A DNA stretch of 64,000 nt, from positions 248,001-312,000 of the forward strand of contig NZ_NPJI01000110.1 of the NCBI RefSeq assembly GCF_002251435.1, written 5' to 3'. This DNA comes from Prevotella sp. P2-180. Lineage in GTDB: Bacteria > Bacteroidota > Bacteroidia > Bacteroidales > Bacteroidaceae. Shown piece by piece: positions 33,541 through 41,331 of the stretch. Numbering within the stretch: the first letter of the stretch is position 1; every line of letters starts with the position of its first letter. Below the pieces are notes generated by a model. That model was not told where the DNA came from, did no database searches, and was given only the letters and a program-made list of their open reading frames with translations. The translations under genes and the position numbers were made by a program.

Positions 33541-34475
33541 ATTGATGTGTTTATTGTCTTCAATACCTCCTCCTTGTCTTTTTTTAACTGTTCTGCAAGG
33601 GCGGAGGCACTATTGAACTTACGTTCGCCGCGAATCTTCGCAAGGAATGCCACGTCGATACTGCGGCCGTAGATGTTTTCAGAGAAGTTGAAGATGTGTG
33701 CCTCTATTGTGCGGCGTTTGCCGTTGAATGTAGGACGAGTGCCAATGTTCAACATGGCTGGTCCAATGTATGACACACAGGGAACACTCACTTTCACAGC
33801 ATATACACCATCAGCCGGCAGCAGCTTGTTGGCATCGTCCACCTCCAAGTTGGCTGTGGGAAATCCTATTGTAGTACCTATATGCTCGCCGTCAACCACA
33901 TGCCCTCTCAGTGTGTAGTGATAGCCAAGACATCGCGAGGCAAGTCCAACTTCTCCTTCACTCAGAAGTGAACGCACCACCGATGAACTAACGCTAACGC
34001 CTTCAAGCACGAATGGGTCGCCACGCCTCACTTCCATGCCCATCTCGCGACCATAGCGTTCATAATCGGCAAAACCCTCGCTACGGTTGTGGCCAAAACG
34101 ATGGTCGTAGCCAGTAAATAACACCTTTGTCAACAGACTATCTGCAAGTATCGTTTGCATAAATTCACGAGCCGACAGACTGGCCATTTCCTTGTCAAAA
34201 GGCAATACTACACAGTTGTTGATACCGGTTTTGTCCAAAAGAAGAAGCTTTTCCTCTTGTGTCGACAGAAGGCAGGGATGGAAGTCGGTAGACACCACTT
34301 GGCGCGGATGGCGGTCGAAAGTGACCACGGTAGATTCTAATCCTTGCTGCTCAGCCTCTTTCCTGACTGCTGCTATGAGATGGCGATGGCCAAGATGAAC
34401 ACCGTCGAAAAAGCCTATTGTTGCAACACATGGCTTCAGTCTTGTTATGCCTTCACCGAATACTATTGTCTTCAT
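33537..34475 (-). CDS. ribF: Bifunctional riboflavin kinase / FAD synthetase
   Basis: The start is ATG 34475 (MKTIVFGEGITRLKP), 312 residues, fixed by its ATGA overlap with the ATPase gene. The N-terminal FMN adenylyltransferase has GFFDGVHLGHR; the C-terminal riboflavin kinase has the GFPTANL motif. It makes FMN and then FAD from riboflavin and ATP in the cytoplasm. Confidence 0.95.
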   Translation of the reverse strand: MKTIVFGEGITRLKPCVATIGFFDGVHLGHRHLIAAVRKEAEQQGLESTVVTFDRHPRQVVSTDFHPCLLSTQEEKLLLLDKTGINNCVVLPFDKEMASLSAREFMQTILADSLLTKVLFTGYDHRFGHNRSEGFADYERYGREMGMEVRRGDPFVLEGVSVSSSVVRSLLSEGEVGLASRCLGYHYTLRGHVVDGEHIGTTIGFPTANLEVDDANKLLPADGVYAVKVSVPCVSYIGPAMLNIGTRPTFNGKRRTIEAHIFNFSENIYGRSIDVAFLAKIRGERKFNSASALAEQLKKDKEEVLKTINTSI

Positions 34476-37027
34476 CGTCTTAGTCTCCTGAATATTTCCC
34501 CGAGTATCATTACGGGTGAAGTTCCGGCAATAATCATTATCCAAGTATCAAGGTCGAGGGGCACCGTACGGAACATCTTTCCGCCAAACTCCACTATTAG
34601 CCATTGTCCGGCAAGAATCACGGCAAGCACAAAAAGGAGACCTCTGTCGGACATGAACTTGTGGAATGCCGAACGGCGCGAGCCGAATGCTTTGGCGTTG
34701 AAGAGGTTCCACCACTGTAGCATGACAAATATTGTGAAGAACACCGTGAGCTCTTCCACCGAAATGCCCTTAACACGCTCAAACCACCAGAGCAGTGCTA
34801 ACATCACGCCGAAAAACAACAATCCAACGGCACCTATAGCCCATCCCATGCCACGACCGATGATGAATTCGGTCTGTTTTCTTGGTTTTTCTTTCATTAC
34901 TTCACTTTCTGGCGGGAGCGAAGCAAGGGCCATGGCGGCAAAAGTGTCCATGATGAGGTTCACCCAAAGCATTTGCGTTATGGTGAGTGGCAATTCTGTG
35001 CCTATGAAAGAGCCTCCAAGCACGAGGAGCAAGGCGGTGACGTTTACCACGAGTTGGAAGAAAATAAAGCGCTGGATGTTTTTGTAAAGCGAGCGTCCCC
35101 ACTCGACGGCTTTCACTATGCTACTGAAAGAGTCGTCGATAAGCGTCATGTCTGATGCGTTTTTCGCCACACTCGTGCCCGAGCCCAACGAGAGTCCAAC
35201 ATGAGCGTGGTTGAGTGCCGGCGCATCGTTGGTACCGTCGCCTGTGACAGCCACCACTTCCCCATGTTTCTGCAACATGTTCACCAGTCGCTGCTTGTCA
35301 GTAGGGCGTGCGCGGCTCATCACCTTTAATTGTTGTACGCGTAGGAAAGCGTCCTCGTCGCTCAGTGAGGCGAAGTCTGGACCTGTAATCTGTGCTCCGT
35401 CGGGTATTCTGTCGTTCCAAATACCAATCTGTCGCGCAATCTCTATGGCAGTGGCAGATGTGTCGCCAGTCACAATCTTTACGTCTATGCCGGCCTTCCT
35501 GCATTGCATCACAGCCCCAGGCACTTCCTTTCTCAGAGGGTCGCTGATGGCTGCCACAGCTTGGAGCGTAAGGCTTTGGTCGTTGTCTTGGAGGCGATAT
35601 TCGGTCACTGACTTGTCAACAACCTTGCAGGCGAATGCAAGAGTACGCATGGCTTTCGTCTGATAGCCAAGCAACTGCCTTTGGAGTTCGCGCAGCCTAG
35701 TCTCGTCGAGTTGACAATGGGCAGCTATTATCTCCGGAGCACCTTTTGCGAAGAGGTATCTCTTTCCGTCAACATCTGCGATAGTGGCCATATATTTGTG
35801 TTCGGTGGAAAATGGCAACTGCCATACCTTTGAAATAGCCGACCTGAGAGCGAGATAGTCCTCGCCGCTGTCTCTTAGCCAAAGCAGTAGGGCAGCCTCT
35901 GTAGGATTGCCAATGGTCTTTTCGCCGTCGAGTTCGGCGGTGGAGTTAACGGCAATGGCAGTCTTCAGTAATTCCATATCGTCTACAGTCGACATCTCGC
36001 TCACTTGCATTTTGTTCTCAGTCAGCGTGCCGGTTTTGTCGGTACATATTACTGTCACTGCTCCCATGGTCTCGCAGGCGTGCAGCTTTCTCACAAGATT
36101 GTTGGATTTCAGCATCCTGCGCATGTTAAGTGCGAGAGCAAGGGTCACTGCCATCGGAAGTCCCTCAGGTACGGCCATTACTATCAGAGTGACAGCCATC
36201 ATGAAGTACTTCAGCACCACCTCAGCCATTTTAAGCCACTGGTCGGTATGCCAAAGAGGGTTGGTAAGTATGTCATGGCCTAGGAATCCTACGAAGGCGA
36301 GTATCGACACGGCTGAGCCCACCTTACTTATCATTTTGGCCAGTTTGTCAAGTTGAAGGTTCAGGGGAGTCTTCACCTGAGTCATCTCAGTAGACTTTGT
36401 AGCCACTTTCCCTATCTCGGTGGAGTCGCCAACGGCTGTCACACGCATCCTGCCCGAACCGTTCATCACCATTGTTGAACGCAGGACAATATTCGACGGA
36501 TAAGTGGCTCCGTCGTTTCTCACTTCTACAAACTTCGAGATGATGGGTTCGCCTGTGAGCGCCGACTCGTCTATCTGTAAGTCGGTGGCCTCAAACAGTC
36601 GCCCGTCGGCAGGTACTTCATCGCCTACACCCAGCAGCACCACATCACCTACCACCACTTCACGCCTTGGAATCTCCACCACCCTGTCGCATCTTAACAC
36701 TTTTACAGGTTGTTCCTCACCAAGAGCTGTGAGTTCGTCAAACCGTCTTGCAGCGTCTCGTTCGAAGTAGAAGCCAACCGTGGTTGCAAAGAAAATGGCT
36801 ATAAAGATGCCGATGGCTTCGACATAATCGTTTTCGATGACAGCCAATCCAAGAGATATGGCTGCAGCCACTAATAAGATTTTAATGATGGGATCGTTGT
36901 ATTTCTCAAGATACAAGCGCCAAAGGGATGTCTTCTTTGGCGGGGTAAGCACGTTTTCTCCATGCTTCTGTCTGCTATCAGCCACATCTTTGTCGCTGAG
37001 TCCTCTTGCTGAAAATTTTTCTTTCAC
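34472..37027 (-). CDS. Calcium-translocating P-type ATPase (PMCA/SERCA type)
   Basis: About 851 residues from GTG 37027 (KEKFSARGLSDKDVADSRQK). A longer frame begins with TTG 37057, but that codon lies in a -7 box (TAATTTTG, 37055-37062). It has the phosphorylation site CTDKTGTLTENKM, the hinge GDGTNDAPALNHA and the PEGLP in helix 4 that is typical of Ca2+ pumps. Exports calcium across the inner membrane using ATP. Coupled by 4 nt to ribF. Confidence 0.92.
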   Translation of the reverse strand: MKEKFSARGLSDKDVADSRQKHGENVLTPPKKTSLWRLYLEKYNDPIIKILLVAAAISLGLAVIENDYVEAIGIFIAIFFATTVGFYFERDAARRFDELTALGEEQPVKVLRCDRVVEIPRREVVVGDVVLLGVGDEVPADGRLFEATDLQIDESALTGEPIISKFVEVRNDGATYPSNIVLRSTMVMNGSGRMRVTAVGDSTEIGKVATKSTEMTQVKTPLNLQLDKLAKMISKVGSAVSILAFVGFLGHDILTNPLWHTDQWLKMAEVVLKYFMMAVTLIVMAVPEGLPMAVTLALALNMRRMLKSNNLVRKLHACETMGAVTVICTDKTGTLTENKMQVSEMSTVDDMELLKTAIAVNSTAELDGEKTIGNPTEAALLLWLRDSGEDYLALRSAISKVWQLPFSTEHKYMATIADVDGKRYLFAKGAPEIIAAHCQLDETRLRELQRQLLGYQTKAMRTLAFACKVVDKSVTEYRLQDNDQSLTLQAVAAISDPLRKEVPGAVMQCRKAGIDVKIVTGDTSATAIEIARQIGIWNDRIPDGAQITGPDFASLSDEDAFLRVQQLKVMSRARPTDKQRLVNMLQKHGEVVAVTGDGTNDAPALNHAHVGLSLGSGTSVAKNASDMTLIDDSFSSIVKAVEWGRSLYKNIQRFIFFQLVVNVTALLLVLGGSFIGTELPLTITQMLWVNLIMDTFAAMALASLPPESEVMKEKPRKQTEFIIGRGMGWAIGAVGLLFFGVMLALLWWFERVKGISVEELTVFFTIFVMLQWWNLFNAKAFGSRRSAFHKFMSDRGLLFVLAVILAGQWLIVEFGGKMFRTVPLDLDTWIMIIAGTSPVMILGEIFRRLRR

Positions 37028-37122
37028 TTCAAAATAATAATGGTTTATTGGGTGCAAAATTACTAATAAAATAGGTGAAACGATATTATATTTGATTTTT
37101 TTAGTCTTTTTTGCAAAAAATA

Positions 37123-37154
37123 TTTGGTATTTTCAACTATTCTTTGTACCTTTG
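37123..37154 (+). promoter_or_regulatory. Promoter of tRNA-Met
   Basis: TTTG (37123-37126), 20 nt, TACCTTTG (37147-37154). Confidence 0.8.
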
Positions 37155-37188
37155 CACCCGAAATAAAGCCACAAAGGCATTTTTCATC

Positions 37189-37262
37189 GGGCTTTTAGCT
37201 CAGTTGGTTAGAGCAACAGACTCATAATCTGGAGGTCCTAGGTTCAAGCCCTAGATGGCCCA
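37189..37262 (+). tRNA. tRNA with CAT anticodon (Met or Ile2)
   Basis: 74 nt. The acceptor GGGCTTT pairs with ATGGCCC with one T-T mismatch. D-loop AGCTCAGTTGGTTAGAGC, anticodon loop CTCATAA (anticodon CAT), T-arm CTAGG-TTCAAGC-CCTAG. CCA is not encoded. The anticodon alone cannot separate elongator Met from lysidine-modified Ile; the stem lacks the initiator C1-A72 mismatch. Confidence 0.92.
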
Positions 37263-37270
37263 CCTTCAAA

Positions 37271-37309
37271 AGAAAGCAGTTAAGTAATCTCTTAGCTGCT
37301 TTCTTTTTT
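37271..37309 (+). terminator. Terminator after tRNA-Met
   Basis: Stem AGAAAGCAGTTAAG / CTTAGCTGCTTTCT followed by TTTTTA. Confidence 0.8.
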
Positions 37310-37369
37310 ATGCGCAAACAATACCACAATTAGTTGTGAACAGAATAAGGCACTCAGTCCCCGCTGATT

Positions 37370-38020
37370 CTACCGCATATAATATACCATAATCTCCTCC
37401 GCTAGTTGGCAGAGCTGTTCTGGCTTAAGGTTACCATAGGTGTTCCACACTTTCTTGCAATGAGGAAGCAGTGGGTCGTCAGATGATACCGACTGGCGCG
37501 ATATGAACGGATCGAGATGGAGATAGATGGTGAGCACATGAACCACGGTGGAGGCTGGCTGGTCGATGAGGCGGGCAAGATGAATGACCTCAGGAGTCTC
37601 TGGCACCATGGTAAGTGGGGTGAGGCGGAAATATAGGTCGAGAATGAGTACAAGGGCTATGGGCTGGAGACCACTATCGTTGACAGGACGGAAGTCGCGT
37701 TCGAAGCTCTCAACGGTCTCCACTCCTTCATAAAACTCATCGGCACTTCCAAAACCTTTCATCGAACGTAGCAACCGTACTGCACGCGATAGTTTGCGGG
37801 GATTGTCGCCATACTCGTCCCAAATGCGCTCTATGCGAGGCGTACTCAGGGTCTCAATATCCATCTGGCGTGCCAATATTTCCTTCGGATGAATGTGCAG
37901 CTCAAGGCTGAGGTCTACGGCTGCCTTGGCATAAAGAGGTTTTACGCCGGTGGGGCGTCGCATGTAAAGCTGCATGACATAAAGCCAATAGTCGTCGTTC
38001 CAATTTGATTTTCTCGCCAT
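37370..38020 (-). CDS. Conserved-type hypothetical protein between two tRNAs
   Basis: A 216-residue, mainly helical, soluble protein beginning MARKSNWNDDYWLYVMQLYM. It has no signal peptide, no cysteine-rich motif and no catalytic signature that I recognise. It is a single gene, with tRNA genes on both sides reading in the other direction. Confidence 0.75.
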   Translation of the reverse strand: MARKSNWNDDYWLYVMQLYMRRPTGVKPLYAKAAVDLSLELHIHPKEILARQMDIETLSTPRIERIWDEYGDNPRKLSRAVRLLRSMKGFGSADEFYEGVETVESFERDFRPVNDSGLQPIALVLILDLYFRLTPLTMVPETPEVIHLARLIDQPASTVVHVLTIYLHLDPFISRQSVSSDDPLLPHCKKVWNTYGNLKPEQLCQLAEEIMVYYMR

Positions 38021-38142
38021 ACTTTATATTATTAGAGGTTATTTTCTGTTGCAAATATACTACTTTTTTCGATTCAAGTTACCAAAAAATGGGCTTATTT
38101 GCAAAAAAACGGTAAAAAAGCTTTCACAAATGCTATATTTAT

Positions 38143-38173
38143 TTTGATTTCTCAACCATTTGTTGTAATTTTG
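38143..38173 (+). promoter_or_regulatory. Promoter of tRNA-Arg
   Basis: TTTG (38143-38146), 19 nt, TAATTTTG (38166-38173). Confidence 0.75.
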
Positions 38174-38198
38174 CACCCAAGAAACAGAATTTTCAAGG

Positions 38199-38273
38199 GT
38201 CCTGATAGTTCAATGGATAGAACAACTCTCTCCTAAAGAGTAGATCCGGGTTCGATTCCCGGTCGGGATACCA
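38199..38273 (+). tRNA. tRNA-Arg (CCT)
   Basis: 75 nt including an encoded CCA. Acceptor GTCCTGA / TCGGGAT with G-T pairs, anticodon loop CTCCTAA (anticodon CCT, reads AGG), T-arm CCGGG-TTCGATT-CCCGG. Confidence 0.93.
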
Positions 38274-38322
38274 CATCTAACTGTTACATTTTTATTAACC
38301 ACCTCCCAATGCCATACGGACA

Positions 38323-40596
38323 ATGAGATATGCCGATGTCGTTCTTCCACTACCGTTAGAGGGATTTTTCACTTATTCTATACCAGAGTCTTTCCTGCAG
38401 GAAGGACTTGTGGGATGTAGAGTAGTCGTGCCTTTTGGAAAAACAAAGACATATGTAGCTCTTGTGGTCCGAATCCACGACATCACACCTAAGGGATATA
38501 AGGTCAAACCCCTTAAGCAGAGGATTGACCAAAGTCCCATTGTCAACGCATTGCAGCTGAATTTATGGACTTGGATTTCCAGTTATTATCTCTCGGCCAT
38601 GGGCGACATCTACAAGGCTGCCTTGCCTTCAGGCCTCAAGGCTGAAGATGGCTATAAACCTTCTACCGAATTGTATGTGGCACTGGCTCCCGCCTTTCAG
38701 AGCGAACCCTCGCTGCATATTGCACTAAATATGCTGAAAAGGGCTACAAAACAACTCGATGCCTTTACCTGCTTCCTGCATCTCTCCCATTGGGACGAGA
38801 TAGGAGTGGACGTACAGACTGAAAAAATAGTGGAAATAACAAGAGACGAACTGGTGAATGCCTCGGCACAGACACTGAACGTCATAAACGAGCTTGTAAA
38901 ACGTGGACTGCTTGTTACATACGAAAAGGAGGTTGGACGACTTAACGATGGAGGCGAACCGCATCCGGAACGCGTCAACAAGCTTAATCCGGCACAGCAG
39001 AAAGCTATGGACGAGATAAGGCTGAAGATGGAGTCGAAGAACTGTGTGTTGCTACACGGAGTGACGTCGAGCGGAAAAACCGAAATATACATTAACCTCA
39101 TACAACAGGAGATAGAACACGGGCGACAGGTGCTCTACTTGCTGCCTGAAATAGCACTGACCGTACAGATTATGAGTCGCCTGAAAAAGGTGTTTGGAAG
39201 AAGGCTCGGCATTTATCACTCGAAATACTCCGATGCAGAACGTGTGGAGATTTGGCAAAAACAACTCTCCGACGAACCTTACGATGTAATACTCGGGGCA
39301 AGGTCGGCAGTGCTGCTCCCGTTTCAAAGGTTGGGATTGGTGATTGTCGATGAGGAACACGAGACAAGCTATAAGCAGCAAGACCCAGCCCCGCGTTATC
39401 ATGCGCGTAGCGTGGCTCTCGTGCTGGCCCAAATGACAGGGGCGAAAACACTGCTCGGCACAGCCACGCCAAGCATTGAAACATATAGGAATGCCACCAC
39501 GGGAAAATACGGGCTCGTGAATCTTACAACACGATACAGTGGAGTGGAACTGCCGGAAACAGAGATTGTGGACATTGGCGACCTTAGGCGCAGAAAGATG
39601 ATGGCAGGTATGTTCTCGCCATTATTATTAGGAAAGATTAGGGAGGCTATCGAACGTGGAGAACAGGCCATCGTGTTCCAGAACAGACGCGGATATGCTC
39701 CTCTGATAGAGTGCAAGCAATGTGGATGGGTGCCTCATTGCAACCACTGCGACGTGAGCCTCACACTGCATAAGACCACCAACCAACTGGTGTGTCATTA
39801 CTGCGGTTTCACCTACCAGGTGCCCGACATTTGTCCTGCATGCGGCTGCAAGGAGCTGCGACCGAAAGGCAGCGGCACAGAACGTATAGAGGATGCCCTG
39901 CATGAGGCTTTCCCCGAGGCTAACATTGCCCGAATGGACCTTGACACCACACGAACGCGCAACGCTTACGAGAGAATCATCCGCGACTTCTCGGCCGGCA
40001 GGACAAACATTCTCATCGGAACGCAGATGGTCACAAAAGGTCTTGACTTCGACAAGGTGAGCGTGGTGGGAATACTTAATGCCGACAACATGCTCAACTA
40101 TCCCGACTTCAGGGCTTACGAGCACGCATATATGATGATGGCGCAAGTGGGAGGACGTGCGGGAAGAAGAGGCAAGAGGGGACTTGTGGTGATACAGACC
40201 TACTCGCCCAACTTACCTGTCATAAGTCAAGTGACGAGAGGTGACTATCTCGGAATGTACAACGACCAGCTCTCCGAGCGCCTACAATTTCATTATCCGC
40301 CTTTCTATCATCTCATATACCTATATATGAAGCATAGCAACGACAAGACAGTAGAAATGGCGGCCGTCGAGGTGTCGTCATGGCTGCGACAGTGGTTTGG
40401 CGACAGGGTAAAAGGGCCGGTTAAGCCTGATGTGGGAAAGATAAAAACGCTTAACATACGCATGGTGGTGCTGAAACTGGAAAACGGTATAGACATGGCA
40501 AAGGTGAGGCAGTATCTGAAGCGAGCACGCGAAGCCATACTTGCTGACAAACGCTATTCTACACTTACCATTTATTTCGATGTAGATCCTGTATAA
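38323..40596 (+). CDS. priA: Primosomal protein N' (replication restart helicase)
   Basis: A 757-residue superfamily 2 helicase. Walker A GVTSSGKTEIY (about 245-255), DEEH box (VIVDEEHETSYKQ), and a zinc-binding insertion with paired cysteines (CKQCGWVPHCNHC, then CHYCG and CPACGCKEL). The N-terminal 3'-end-binding domain starts YADVVLPLPLEGFFTY. It reloads the replisome at stalled forks. Flanked by tRNA-Arg and a rubredoxin fusion gene in the same direction. Confidence 0.96.
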   Translation: MRYADVVLPLPLEGFFTYSIPESFLQEGLVGCRVVVPFGKTKTYVALVVRIHDITPKGYKVKPLKQRIDQSPIVNALQLNLWTWISSYYLSAMGDIYKAALPSGLKAEDGYKPSTELYVALAPAFQSEPSLHIALNMLKRATKQLDAFTCFLHLSHWDEIGVDVQTEKIVEITRDELVNASAQTLNVINELVKRGLLVTYEKEVGRLNDGGEPHPERVNKLNPAQQKAMDEIRLKMESKNCVLLHGVTSSGKTEIYINLIQQEIEHGRQVLYLLPEIALTVQIMSRLKKVFGRRLGIYHSKYSDAERVEIWQKQLSDEPYDVILGARSAVLLPFQRLGLVIVDEEHETSYKQQDPAPRYHARSVALVLAQMTGAKTLLGTATPSIETYRNATTGKYGLVNLTTRYSGVELPETEIVDIGDLRRRKMMAGMFSPLLLGKIREAIERGEQAIVFQNRRGYAPLIECKQCGWVPHCNHCDVSLTLHKTTNQLVCHYCGFTYQVPDICPACGCKELRPKGSGTERIEDALHEAFPEANIARMDLDTTRTRNAYERIIRDFSAGRTNILIGTQMVTKGLDFDKVSVVGILNADNMLNYPDFRAYEHAYMMMAQVGGRAGRRGKRGLVVIQTYSPNLPVISQVTRGDYLGMYNDQLSERLQFHYPPFYHLIYLYMKHSNDKTVEMAAVEVSSWLRQWFGDRVKGPVKPDVGKIKTLNIRMVVLKLENGIDMAKVRQYLKRAREAILADKRYSTLTIYFDVDPV

Positions 40597-40635
40597 GAAA
40601 CATTATAGTACTAACATTTTTATATATTATCACTT

Positions 40636-41301
40636 ATGGATATTACAGTATTGTTCAAACTAACCTACGGACTGTATGTCGTAGGAACATTCGACGGCGA
40701 ACGCCCAGTCGGATGTATCATCAACACATGTTTTCAGGTGACGAGCCAAAACCCAATTCTCGCCGTCTCACTCAACAAAAACAACTACACTCTCGAAGCT
40801 ATCAGAAAGACAAAGCGTTTCTCGCTCTCCATCATTGCCGAGGACTCCGACCCAGCAGTGATCGGCGGTTTCGGTTATCGTTCGAGCCGCGATTGCGACA
40901 AATATGAAGATTTCGGCTATACCACGGTAGAGGGAGCTCCGATAGTGAATGGAAAGTTTGCCGGCCGATTGATTCTCGATGCTATAAACTTTGTAGACAA
41001 TGAGACCCATTATGTAGTGTTTGCACGCCTTGTGGAAACCGTTCAGGGTGAAGGCACTCCCATGACCTACGACTATTTCCATCGTGTGATAAAAGGCAAG
41101 GCGCCAAAGAACGCTCCTACATATGTGGAAGAAGACACCAAGCCGGCAGAGGAGAAGACGTCGGCTGAAGACGTGAAGAAGCACCGCTATCAGTGCATCG
41201 TGTGCGGCCACATAGTAGAGGCTGAAGGCAATCTCCCAGCCGACTATACCTGTCCGCTTTGCAAGGCTCCCAAAGACAGGTTTGAGAGGGTGATGGAGTG
41301 A
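40636..41301 (+). CDS. Flavin reductase-rubredoxin fusion (high-molecular-weight rubredoxin)
   Basis: A 221-residue protein: an N-terminal FMN-binding flavin reductase-like domain (about 1-155) and a C-terminal rubredoxin (about 175-221) with iron ligands in CIVCGH and CPLCKAP. This architecture passes electrons from NAD(P)H through flavin to the rubredoxin iron, and in anaerobes feeds oxygen- or peroxide-detoxifying diiron proteins. No such partner gene is adjacent. Confidence 0.93.
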   Translation: MDITVLFKLTYGLYVVGTFDGERPVGCIINTCFQVTSQNPILAVSLNKNNYTLEAIRKTKRFSLSIIAEDSDPAVIGGFGYRSSRDCDKYEDFGYTTVEGAPIVNGKFAGRLILDAINFVDNETHYVVFARLVETVQGEGTPMTYDYFHRVIKGKAPKNAPTYVEEDTKPAEEKTSAEDVKKHRYQCIVCGHIVEAEGNLPADYTCPLCKAPKDRFERVME

Positions 41302-41331
41302 GGATTGAGTAGAGAGAAGTGAGATTTATCC